Shown: in pieces, positions 5,583 through 11,908 of the stretch | Position numbering within the stretch: the stretch's first letter is position 1 | Layout: every line of letters starts with the position of its first letter | Virus record (IMG/VR): IMGVR_UViG_3300042389_000631 | Span: 1-33,090 of that record | Origin: a virus | Reading direction: 5' to 3' (one strand) | Length of the DNA: 33,090 nt | The notes under the pieces: generated by a model | Databases searched by the model: none | What the model was told of the DNA's origin: nothing | Seen by the model: the letters and a program-made list of their open reading frames with translations, nothing else | Program-made: the position numbers and the translations under genes

Positions 5583-6162
5583 TCAAATGCTTTTCAATAT
5601 CTACGGATGGGCAGATATTGGATATGCAAAGCCAATACTCGCAAAGCATCACTATCTGAAATCCACAAGCCGAGGCACGGCCTGGATGCATGAGTTGGGT
5701 TGCATAGTCATTTCGTCGCCGACTTCACGAATGCTCCCAGCGACTTGGCTAGAGCTTTCAAGATGGTGCATTGTAAGCCGTGAAAAAAACGCAGGATCAA
5801 AAATGTGGCGAGAGTTTGTCAGGGATGTCAAGTCTAGATTTCCAGAATGCACGACCATCGTGAGTTACAGCGACCCGAGCGTTGGTCACGATGGAGCTCT
5901 CTACCGTGCTTGCAACTGGCTTTGGGCTCCGACCTGGCATCGTCTGCGACCTCCACCATCTCAAAACGGAAAATGGAAGACTGACAAAACTCAGTCTGTC
6001 AAAGATAGATGGGTGTTCCTGCTTAGACCAGATCACGAACGAGTTCAAATCCTCGACGCTGGAGATGAATCCATCTTGAGAAAAATGCCTTGGGCGAGGT
6101 ATGCAGAGCCAAAAGGAGCGGACTTCAAGATGTGGAAACTTCAAAAGGAAAACAAGCGATGA
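5575..6162 (+). CDS. Mom-like DNA modification protein (GNAT-type fold)
   Basis: 195 residues; phage Mu Mom, of similar size, modifies adenines in DNA to N6-methylcarbamoyl-adenine-type bases and protects phage DNA from restriction. Features resembling the Mom family: HHY at 25-27, an ELSRWCI segment at 60-66 and the block SYSDPSVGHDGALYRACNW at 97-115. Composition is foreign: 22 of 60 bases are G or C in 5581-5640. ATG 5575 is chosen because the TTG at 5563 would be unusual, but neither has a good ribosome site. The gene is bounded by 24-26 bp direct repeats. Assignment is by motif and could be another GNAT-like phage protein. Confidence 0.65.
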   Translation: MSNQMLFNIYGWADIGYAKPILAKHHYLKSTSRGTAWMHELGCIVISSPTSRMLPATWLELSRWCIVSREKNAGSKMWREFVRDVKSRFPECTTIVSYSDPSVGHDGALYRACNWLWAPTWHRLRPPPSQNGKWKTDKTQSVKDRWVFLLRPDHERVQILDAGDESILRKMPWARYAEPKGADFKMWKLQKENKR

Positions 6163-6164
6163 GC
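6139..6164 (+). repeat. Direct repeat bounding the Mom-like cassette, right copy
   Basis: Partner of 5523-5546, 616 bases apart. Base composition returns to the GC-rich phage norm immediately after it. Confidence 0.65.
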
Positions 6165-6419
6165 CGACCGCTCGACTACGCCAGAGACCATCAGCACGGA
6201 CGCACCGCGATCGCCGTCGACGAGGTCAACGGCACGCTTCGCGTATGCGCCATCGTCTCCGTCACACTCCAGATCGGAGACGCGCCGCTCGCCATCTGCG
6301 ACCAGGCCGCGATCATCATGCGCGACGAGCTCGAGAGCGCCGCGCGACATACTCCACCCATGCTCCGCGTTCTCGCGGACGAACTCGCCGAGAGTCGGCG
6401 GAAGGAAGCGACGCCATGA
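6159..6419 (+). CDS. Hypothetical protein
   Basis: 86 residues beginning within the Mom-like stop (ATGA). The N-terminal part (RDHQHGRTAIAVDEVNGTLRVCAIV) is predicted beta-rich and the C-terminal part helical. No family recognised. Probably the original downstream neighbour of the gene at 5311 before the cassette arrived. Confidence 0.65.
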   Translation: MSRPLDYARDHQHGRTAIAVDEVNGTLRVCAIVSVTLQIGDAPLAICDQAAIIMRDELESAARHTPPMLRVLADELAESRRKEATP

Positions 6420-6703
6420 GCGGACAGACGACCGTCCAAGTCAACCTCTCTGACGACTTCGACCCGCTGAACGAAGATCTCCGCGCCGATCTCCGCACGG
6501 TCTGCGGAGTAGACGGCGAAGATCACAAGTGGCGCATCGAGGTCGAGGTCGACATCGACCATGACTCGGGCGCGCTCTTCTCCCTGCGATCGAACCGATC
6601 AGACACGGGCGGCTACCGACGGCCGATCGGATCGTTCTATGTCACGAAGCAGGAGCTCGAGATCATCCTCGCGAACATGGAGGCGATGAGCGATGGGGAC
6701 TGA
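6416..6703 (+). CDS. Acidic hypothetical protein
   Basis: 95 residues, starting in the previous stop (ATGA). It is strongly acidic in its first 60 residues (SDDFDPLNEDLRADL, EVEVDIDHDSG), a composition seen in DNA-mimic and inhibitor proteins but not diagnostic. No family recognised. It overlaps the HNH gene by 11 bases. Confidence 0.65.
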   Translation: MSGQTTVQVNLSDDFDPLNEDLRADLRTVCGVDGEDHKWRIEVEVDIDHDSGALFSLRSNRSDTGGYRRPIGSFYVTKQELEIILANMEAMSDGD

Positions 6704-6983
6704 GGGTCGCACCGAGTGCTTCTACTGCGGCGCTCTCGTTTCTGGTCGCGTCGAGCGCGACCACTTCCCCATCCCAGAGGGATGCGGAGGTCTCAACACC
6801 GTGCCGGCCTGCGTGTCATGTCACGACATGAAGGATCGCTTCCTGCTCAACGACTGGCCTCTTGAGTGGGCCGCTAAGGTGATAAAAGACTTTCCGCTGA
6901 TGTCCAGAGAGACGAGGATCTTCCTCGCCAAGTCGATGCGCGTTTATTTCGAGCACAAGAAAGCGCAGGCAAGACATGGGTGA
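6693..6983 (+). CDS. HNH endonuclease-like protein
   Basis: 96 residues. Zinc ligands C9-x2-C12 and C40-x2-C43 bracket D23-H24 and N35, and H44 follows, giving the C..C/DH/N/C..CH arrangement of small HNH nucleases. These cut DNA using a single metal ion. In tailed phages small HNH proteins support packaging or act as homing enzymes. This one lies 6.3 kb from the terminase genes and near the AT-rich cassette, so a homing or mobility role is as likely as packaging. Confidence 0.8.
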   Translation: MGTEGRTECFYCGALVSGRVERDHFPIPEGCGGLNTVPACVSCHDMKDRFLLNDWPLEWAAKVIKDFPLMSRETRIFLAKSMRVYFEHKKAQARHG

Positions 6984-7146
6984 GCAGCAGCGCGACGCCT
7001 GGCACCGATCGACGGGACGCGCCGACGACGACGCGGCGCACATCATCCTCCGCTGGCTCCTATGGATTCTCGCGATCGGATTCGTCGCCCTCGCGCTCCT
7101 CTGCTCCGGAGGGTACGGAATCCTCTGGTCTGTCCTGTCGATCTGA
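6976..7146 (+). CDS. Small single-span membrane protein
   Basis: 56 residues, starting 8 bases before the HNH stop. The first 20 residues are polar (MGEQQRDAWHRSTGRADDDA), followed by a hydrophobic segment from about 23 to 43 (IILRWLLWILAIGFVALALL) and a short tail. It may be a small inner-membrane protein, for example for superinfection exclusion or as a lysis accessory. No family recognised. Confidence 0.55.
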   Translation: MGEQQRDAWHRSTGRADDDAAHIILRWLLWILAIGFVALALLCSGGYGILWSVLSI

Positions 7147-7157
7147 TGGCGTGACGC

Positions 7158-7448
7158 ATGACCTCGAAGGAATCGCCGACGCCGTCCGATGGCTCCTCGA
7201 ACTCTACGACGAGGATCCTCCGCTCCGTAGGCTTTCACCCTACGCGCGGCGTCATCCACGCGACCGCGTTCCTGCGGAAGAACGATCACGCGAAGGAGCG
7301 AGGTAAAGAGCTCCGTCAGTCGCTCGAGGCGCAGGGATGCAAGTACATCAGCGATATCATCGCGACGCGCGTCGAGGAGCACCAGGTCGCGGACATCATG
7401 CTGCGCATCGCGCGGCAGCGCGTGCGCGACCGAGCGCGCAACGGATAA
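7158..7448 (+). CDS. Hypothetical protein (N terminus uncertain)
   Basis: 96 residues. From about residue 24 the sequence looks like a normal helical protein (GVIHATAFLRKNDHAKERGKELRQ...IARQRVRDRARNG). The first 23 residues are Ser/Thr-rich and unlike a folded start, while the overlapping frame from GTG 7151 reads VTHDLEGIADAVRWLLELYD, which looks more protein-like. Either two genes overlap or a frameshift joins them. There is no good ribosome site for either start. Function unknown. Confidence 0.55.
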   Translation: MTSKESPTPSDGSSNSTTRILRSVGFHPTRGVIHATAFLRKNDHAKERGKELRQSLEAQGCKYISDIIATRVEEHQVADIMLRIARQRVRDRARNG

Positions 7449-7468
7449 CGAGCCATCTTCACCCTTGC

Positions 7469-7508
7469 GACCGCCGGCCCTCTCCAGAGTCGGCGGTCGT
7501 TTCTTTCC
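7469..7508 (+). terminator. Intrinsic terminator
   Basis: An 8-bp perfect stem GACCGCCG/CGGCGGTC (7469-7476 with 7491-7498), 14-base loop, then GTTTCTTT. It lies in the 115-base gap after the gene ending at 7448 and probably ends the early transcript. Confidence 0.65.
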
Positions 7509-7563
7509 TGTCCTGAAAAGAGCGCGCGGCAGGAAAGCGATCCATCAGCCGATCAAAGAAGCG

Positions 7564-7908
7564 ATGGGCTCGCTATCACGGCAGAAGGGCAAGCGCGCGG
7601 AACGGCAGGCGGCGAAGGCCGTCGCCAGCGCGCTCGGCGTGGAGGCTCGTAGGTCGGTGCAATACTGCGGAGACAATGGAGACGCCGACCTGACGACGAC
7701 GCTCGAAGGCGTGCACTTCGAGGTCAAGGCTCGCGCTTCGCACGGTTGCCTGCGCTTCATGGAGCAGGCCGAGGAGGACGCGAAGGAAGGCGAGATCCCG
7801 GTCGTGCTGCTGCGCGAGGACGGCGATACGCGCTTCTTCGCGCTCGTCGAGCTCACGCACATTCGCACGCTCGCGCTCAAGATCGCGCGGATCGGAGAAC
7901 TCCCGTGA
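7564..7908 (+). CDS. PDDEXK-type nuclease, Holliday-junction-resolvase-like
   Basis: 114 residues from ATG 7564, chosen because the upstream in-frame extension (from 7465) crosses the terminator. The start SRQKGKRAERQAAK is typical of phage resolvase-like nucleases. E13, D42 (in GDADL), E53-V-K55 and Q68 (MEQAEED) form the expected order of catalytic and support residues. Such enzymes cut branched DNA or act in recombination. It could be the nuclease partner of Bet, which otherwise has none, but that is inference. Ends in a GTGA overlap with the next gene. Confidence 0.75.
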   Translation: MGSLSRQKGKRAERQAAKAVASALGVEARRSVQYCGDNGDADLTTTLEGVHFEVKARASHGCLRFMEQAEEDAKEGEIPVVLLREDGDTRFFALVELTHIRTLALKIARIGELP

Positions 7909-8165
7909 GCGTTGAGGATGTACTGAAGATCGTCTCCGTCGTGCTCATCCCGTCGATCGGCGCGGTCGTCTGGCTGCTCTCGCAGGTCTACGGCCTGCGA
8001 TCCGACCTACGCGAAATCCAGCAGATCCTCAAGAGCGAGCGCGAGCAGAACGCGAACCGCATGACAAGCATCGAGGCGAGCGTGGCTCGTCTCGCCGAAG
8101 CGCTGCACGATCTCACGATGGATCTTGCACGGCACGGACTGAACGAACTACGCAAGAAGCAGTAG
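7905..8165 (+). CDS. Membrane-anchored coiled-coil protein
   Basis: 86 residues from GTG overlapping the previous stop, with GGAGA upstream. A hydrophobic segment at about 8-27 (KIVSVVLIPSIGAVVWLLSQ) is followed by a coiled coil to the end (LREIQQILKSEREQNANRM...). The topology resembles XhlA- or i-spanin-like phage membrane proteins and could belong to lysis, but it is 1.2 kb before the holin-like gene and no family is certain. Confidence 0.7.
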   Translation: MSVEDVLKIVSVVLIPSIGAVVWLLSQVYGLRSDLREIQQILKSEREQNANRMTSIEASVARLAEALHDLTMDLARHGLNELRKKQ

Positions 8166-8176
8166 AGGGAGACACC

Positions 8177-9043
8177 ATGCCGGAGACGAGGCGACCGTCT
8201 GCGAATGTGATCCAGATGGACATCGAGAAGACGGGAGCCTGGGCCGATCCGGTCTGGTTCCTGCTCCGCTCCGACGCGCACCACGACGCGGTCGGCGCAG
8301 ACCGGGAGCTCGAGGAGAAGCACCTCCGCGAAGCGCTCGACCGCAAGGCATACATCCTCGACATCGGCGACCTCTTCGACTGTATGCAAGGTCGCTACGA
8401 CAAGCGATCCGACCGCTCGGCGCTCCGCGAGGAGTACCAGCACGGCCCGTACCTCGATCGTCTCGTCGATGTCGCGGCCGAGCGCTACTGGCCGTTCCTC
8501 GAGCGCTGGGTGCTGATGTCGCCTGGAAATCACGAGACGAGCGTCGCGAAGCACAACGATACGAACCTGACGGAACGGCTCTACGCGCGCATGAAGCCGC
8601 ACGCGCCGCTCCTCCAGATGGGCACCTATCAGGGCTTCGTGCGCATCCGTCCAAAGATCGCGTCGGGCCGCTGCGGGAACCTGACGATCGCGTATCACCA
8701 CGGCTTCGGCGGCAGCGCGCCGGTCACGCGAGGAACGATCCAGACGAACCGAATGGCGATCGCGTACCCAGACGCCGACCTCGTCTGGAGCGGCCACACC
8801 CACACCGAGTTCTATCTCTCGATCGCTCGGCTCCGGCTGAACGCGGCCGACTCTGTCGAGCGCGACGAGCAGATCCACATCCGTTCGCCCGGCTACAAAG
8901 AAGACCTGAAGAAGGGCGAAGGCTGGGCGGTCGAGAAGGGCTTCATGCCGCAGTCGCTCGGAGCCTGGTGGATGAAGCTCTGGATCGAGAAGACCGCAAA
9001 GGGATCGCACGGCATCCGGTTCAGCGTGGAGGCCGCGAAATGA
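8177..9043 (+). CDS. Calcineurin-like metallophosphoesterase
   Basis: 288 residues with the full metal-binding set in order: SDAHHD at 32-37, GDLFD at 64-68, GNHE at 117-120, YHHG at 173-176 and GHTH at 206-209. The family hydrolyses phosphoesters using two metal ions; substrates include nucleic acids, cyclic nucleotides and phosphoproteins. Related phage-encoded proteins are common, mostly of unknown substrate. AGAGGGA precedes the start. Possible roles are DNA end processing or destroying host nucleotide signals, neither of which is shown by the sequence. Confidence 0.85.
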   Translation: MPETRRPSANVIQMDIEKTGAWADPVWFLLRSDAHHDAVGADRELEEKHLREALDRKAYILDIGDLFDCMQGRYDKRSDRSALREEYQHGPYLDRLVDVAAERYWPFLERWVLMSPGNHETSVAKHNDTNLTERLYARMKPHAPLLQMGTYQGFVRIRPKIASGRCGNLTIAYHHGFGGSAPVTRGTIQTNRMAIAYPDADLVWSGHTHTEFYLSIARLRLNAADSVERDEQIHIRSPGYKEDLKKGEGWAVEKGFMPQSLGAWWMKLWIEKTAKGSHGIRFSVEAAK

Positions 9044-9336
9044 GCGACGATCCGAAGAAGTCGAAGCCAAAGCCGACCGCACCGCAGGCGAAGGAAATCG
9101 AGGCCGGCGTCATGGCGCAGCTCGCGCGGGAGACCGTCGAGACGATCGGCGCGGACGCTGTGCTGATCGTCTGGACCAAGCAGCGACGGCGAAACACCGA
9201 AATCAACTCGACCGCGATCGGCAATATGCTCGCCGTGCACGGCCTGATGCGATATGTCCGCGCGCGAATCGACGAGATCGAAGATCCCGATGATGAGGAC
9301 GAGGACGAGGACGAGACCGAGGAAGACGACGAGTAA
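9040..9336 (+). CDS. Hypothetical protein with acidic tail
   Basis: 98 residues starting in the previous stop (ATGA). A Lys/Pro-rich N terminus (DPKKSKPKPTAPQAKEIEAG) is followed by a helical middle and a tail of almost only Asp and Glu from about residue 78. The bipolar charge resembles nucleic-acid or basic-protein binders. No family recognised. Confidence 0.65.
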   Translation: MSDDPKKSKPKPTAPQAKEIEAGVMAQLARETVETIGADAVLIVWTKQRRRNTEINSTAIGNMLAVHGLMRYVRARIDEIEDPDDEDEDEDETEEDDE

Positions 9337-9347
9337 AGGAGAACACC

Positions 9348-9548
9348 ATGAAGAAGAGCTGGAAGACTTCGGCGGCAGGCATCGGCGCGATTCTCGTCGC
9401 GCTCGGATCTGCGCTCTCTGCGACCTTCGACGCCGATCCCGTGACCGTGCCTGACTGGGGCGCGCTCGTCGCTGCGATCATCGCCGGCGTCGGCCTCCTC
9501 GCCGCGCGTGACAACGACAAGAGCAGCGAAGAGGTCGGAGCGCGGTGA
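9348..9548 (+). CDS. Holin-like two-span membrane protein
   Basis: 66 residues with AAAGGAG well placed upstream. Two hydrophobic segments, about 8-26 (SAAGIGAILVALGSALSAT) and about 37-52 (WGALVAAIIAGVGLLA), joined by a short acidic loop, and a charged C-terminal tail (RDNDKSSEEVGAR). This pattern recurs in small proteins next to spanin genes in phages. A holin would permeabilise the inner membrane to time lysis. The assignment rests on size, topology and its spanin neighbours. Confidence 0.65.
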   Translation: MKKSWKTSAAGIGAILVALGSALSATFDADPVTVPDWGALVAAIIAGVGLLAARDNDKSSEEVGAR

Positions 9549-9549
9549 A

Positions 9550-9744
9550 ATGCTCGACCGCATCGTCGCGGCCGTCGCGCTCGCGCTGCTCCAGTACCTC
9601 GAGCGCCGGATCGAGCGCGGCTCGACGGCCGTCGATGCGGCTCCCGATCGCGAGCGCCTGCGTCGCGGCGGCGCTCGCATCCGCGAGTGGTTGCGCCAGA
9701 ACGGTGCTCGTGACGGAGGCAAGCCCAGTACGCGCCGGCCCTGA
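9550..9744 (+). CDS. Possible i-spanin (Rz-like) small protein
   Basis: 64 residues just after the holin-like stop. A short hydrophobic N-terminal segment (IVAAVALALLQYL) is followed by a basic helical part rich in Arg. Its second half overlaps, in another frame, the lipoprotein gene at 9635, the classic Rz/Rz1 layout. The membrane segment is short for a spanin anchor, so the call is tentative. Confidence 0.5.
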   Translation: MLDRIVAAVALALLQYLERRIERGSTAVDAAPDRERLRRGGARIREWLRQNGARDGGKPSTRRP

Positions 9745-9865
9745 GTTCACGGGTCGCGTGTACGCTCTCGTCGACGGCGAGTGGCGGCTCTCGTCGGGAG
9801 CCGTGCAGATCCCGGAAGGCTGGTACATGGTGCCGCCGAGCTTCGTCGAGGGGCCGCACGAATGA
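9635..9865 (+). CDS. o-spanin-like lipoprotein (Rz1-like), nested start
   Basis: 76 residues beginning inside the gene at 9550, in a different frame. MRLPIASACVAAALASASGC is a lipoprotein signal peptide with lipobox ASGC (acylated C20). The mature part (TGRVYALVDGEWRLSSGAVQIPEGWYMVPPSFVE) is of a kind often found beside phage lysis genes. An outer-membrane lipoprotein implies a two-membrane host. An in-frame GTG at 9545 would extend the frame but would bury the signal peptide, so ATG 9635 is preferred. Confidence 0.65.
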   Translation: MRLPIASACVAAALASASGCARTVLVTEASPVRAGPEFTGRVYALVDGEWRLSSGAVQIPEGWYMVPPSFVEGPHE

Positions 9866-10092
9866 AGGCCCGGACTCTGCTCCGCGCGCCGAAGAGCACC
9901 GGCAGCGTCTGGCTGACGACCGGCGCGGTCGCGCAGGCGCTCGGATGCTCGGTGCGTCACGCGTGCAATCTCATCGACTCCGGTCGCCTGATCGGATGTC
10001 GGCTCCCCGGCTCGAGGCATCGGCGCGTGACCTCTGAGTCTCTGCTCTCGTACATGGAACACATGGGAATACGGAAGGCGCGCGGATGCTGA
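9862..10092 (+). CDS. Excisionase-like helix-turn-helix protein
   Basis: 76 residues beginning in the previous stop (ATGA). Residues about 18-60 (LTTGAVAQALGCSVRHACNL, then GRLIGCRLPGSRHRRVTSESLLSYM) match the MerR/excisionase type of winged helix-turn-helix. Such proteins bind DNA as regulators or recombination directionality factors. No integrase was recognised, so a transcriptional role is more likely, for example control of late genes or binding of the palindromic sites. Confidence 0.75.
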   Translation: MKARTLLRAPKSTGSVWLTTGAVAQALGCSVRHACNLIDSGRLIGCRLPGSRHRRVTSESLLSYMEHMGIRKARGC

Positions 10093-10919
10093 AGCACTTC
10101 CCACCAGAGGCAGGACTGCGGCTCGGCTCCGGCCTGTCGATCTCGAACGGCCAGATCGTTGCAAGCGGAGGCGGCGGCTCGGTCTCGGTCAATGTGCAGG
10201 AGTTCACGGCGTCCGGCACCTGGACAAAGCCGAGCGGCGCGCTCTGGGTTCGCGTACTCGTCATCGGCGGCGGCGGAGGAGGTCAGGCCGGCACGACGGC
10301 AGCAGGCGGCATCGGCGGATGCGCCGGCCTCACGCAGATCGTCGAGTTCCGCGCGGCCGACCTCGGGAGCACCGAGAGCGTCACCTGCGGAGCCGGAGGC
10401 CTCGACGCCTCGCTCGGGAGCGACACGACCTTCGGCACCTCGACGATCTGGGTGCGAGCGACTGGCGGTCGCGGCGCGAACGCGACCACAAGAACTCGAG
10501 ACGGGTCGACGCTCATCAACGGATTCGGCGCAGGAGGAGCGGCCGGAGCGCCCGGCCGTCACGGCTTCGTCGACGGTTCCGGCGGCGGAGGTGGCGGAGG
10601 CACCAGCACGACGAGCGTCGGTCAGGCCGGCGGAAAGGGCGGCTCCGGCGAATGGGCGTCGACGACTCCTCAGACGGCCAGCGGTGCGGCCGGAGGAACC
10701 TCCGTCAGCCGTGCAGGCGTCGCAGGCACGGTATCCGCAACCGGGTACGGGCACGGCGGAGGCGGCGGCGCTGGCAACAACGCAGGAGCCGGCGGCGCTG
10801 GCGGCAACGGCATTCGAGGATCCGGCGGCGGCGGCGGAGGCCGAGGATCGACGGCCGGCGGCGCGGCAGGAACCGGCGGCACGGGATACGCCATCATTCA
10901 CACCATCTGCTCCTCATGA
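10086..10919 (+). CDS. Glycine-rich tail adhesin/fibre protein
   Basis: 277 residues. The pattern FTASGTWTKPSGALWVRVLV followed by long Gly runs is typical of glycine-rich phage tail-fibre and adhesin domains, in which poly-Gly strands pack as sheets and loops between them contact the receptor. Gly/Ala/Ser/Thr dominate from about residue 60 to the end. It lies apart from the main tail operon, upstream of two small proteins. It likely determines host recognition. Confidence 0.75.
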   Translation: MLKHFPPEAGLRLGSGLSISNGQIVASGGGGSVSVNVQEFTASGTWTKPSGALWVRVLVIGGGGGGQAGTTAAGGIGGCAGLTQIVEFRAADLGSTESVTCGAGGLDASLGSDTTFGTSTIWVRATGGRGANATTRTRDGSTLINGFGAGGAAGAPGRHGFVDGSGGGGGGGTSTTSVGQAGGKGGSGEWASTTPQTASGAAGGTSVSRAGVAGTVSATGYGHGGGGGAGNNAGAGGAGGNGIRGSGGGGGGRGSTAGGAAGTGGTGYAIIHTICSS

Positions 10920-11095
10920 TCCGAGTCGCACTCATCCTCGACGGAGTCGTCGCGCAGATCGCAGTTTGGGACGGCGTTGCGCCGTGGGATCATCCGCTCG
11001 GCATGGAAGGCGTCGAGCTGACCGAAGGCGAATGGTGCGAGCCAGGCGCGATCTACGATGCCAATGGTTCGCCGCGATTTGGCCCGCTGCTCTGA
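10916..11095 (+). CDS. Small fibre-associated hypothetical protein
   Basis: 59 residues starting in the adhesin stop (ATGA). It begins MIRVALILDGVVAQI, a beta-strand pattern also found in the next 41-residue protein, and contains two Trp-containing segments. Proteins of this shape often follow phage fibre genes. Function unknown. Confidence 0.55.
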   Translation: MIRVALILDGVVAQIAVWDGVAPWDHPLGMEGVELTEGEWCEPGAIYDANGSPRFGPLL

Positions 11096-11112
11096 CCGAT
11101 CTACCCTGTCCG

Positions 11113-11238
11113 ATGATGTATGCTCTGATCCGAGACGGGCAGATCGTGGAAGTGCTGTCCTTCGTGCCGTGCGCTGCGCCTGGCGAGACGGTCATGCCGA
11201 TGAGAGAGGCGATCGCGCTAGGGATACCCTACGCGTAG
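11113..11238 (+). CDS. Small hypothetical protein related to its neighbour
   Basis: 41 residues. MMYALIRDGQIVEVLSFVPC resembles the N-terminal strand pattern of the preceding protein. There is no clear ribosome site and only 17 bases separate it from the previous stop. Possibly a short fibre-associated protein or a truncated paralogue. Confidence 0.45.
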   Translation: MMYALIRDGQIVEVLSFVPCAAPGETVMPMREAIALGIPYA

Positions 11239-11254
11239 CAGAGGAGAAGAGAGC

Positions 11255-11908
11255 ATGGGACTGAGCGATATCGCTTGGCGATCGCAGCTTCGGCAGGATC
11301 GCTTCGTCGCGGAATTGCTGCAAGGCAAGCGCGACGGAACCTTCGTCGACATCGGCGCAGGTGATCCGGAGCAGATCAGCAACACGGTCGTCCTCGAGCG
11401 CGATTTCGGATGGCGCGGTCTGCTCTGCGACCTCGCGCACTACGATGCGCTCCGCGCGCATCGTCCGACCGCGCTTGTCCTCAAGGACGCGCTCGTCCCG
11501 ACGACGCGCGACTGGGCCGACCATTTCCTGAGCGTCGAGCGCATTCTCGAGCACGAACAGCGCGCCGCGCATCCGTGGTCGTGGAGCAAAATGAAGCCGC
11601 TCACTGGCTGGATCGACTACCTCTCGCTCGACCTCGAGCCGCCGGAGCTGACGATCGAGGTGCTCCTGCGTCTGCCTGCGGACTACAAGTTTCGCGTGGC
11701 GACCGTCGAGCACGACGAGTACCGCGACGAGAACGGGCCGCTCCGCAAGGAACTCGTCCGGACGCTCATGGCATGGCGCGGCTACTTGCTCGTCGCGGAG
11801 ATCGGCGGCCAGGGCGTCGGCCCGATCGAGGACTGGTTCATCCATCAGGAAAGCGGAATCACGATCGAGCACGCGGCGAAGGTGCTGCGCGAGATGGAGA
11901 TCGGATGA
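11255..11908 (+). CDS. FkbM-family methyltransferase
   Basis: 217 residues after a strong AGAGGAGAAG ribosome site. SQLRQDRFVAELL at about 10-22 and GTFVDIGAGDPEQISNTVVL at about 28-47 are the N-terminal and SAM-binding motif I region of FkbM-type methyltransferases; IDYLSLDLEPP near 125 is the expected later motif. Members O-methylate sugars or natural products. In a phage it may modify glycans on the virion or in the host. It overlaps the next gene by ATGA. Confidence 0.8.
   Translation: MGLSDIAWRSQLRQDRFVAELLQGKRDGTFVDIGAGDPEQISNTVVLERDFGWRGLLCDLAHYDALRAHRPTALVLKDALVPTTRDWADHFLSVERILEHEQRAAHPWSWSKMKPLTGWIDYLSLDLEPPELTIEVLLRLPADYKFRVATVEHDEYRDENGPLRKELVRTLMAWRGYLLVAEIGGQGVGPIEDWFIHQESGITIEHAAKVLREMEIG

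Noticed and set aside
9862-10092. HTH protein as proof of a temperate phage (excisionase)
   Set aside because: No integrase, attachment site or repressor was recognised, and this HTH type also serves ordinary regulators.
10283-10901. Glycine-rich coding sequence considered as a tandem DNA repeat or CRISPR-like array
   Set aside because: The repetition is at codon level (Gly/Ala/Ser), without conserved repeat-spacer periodicity.
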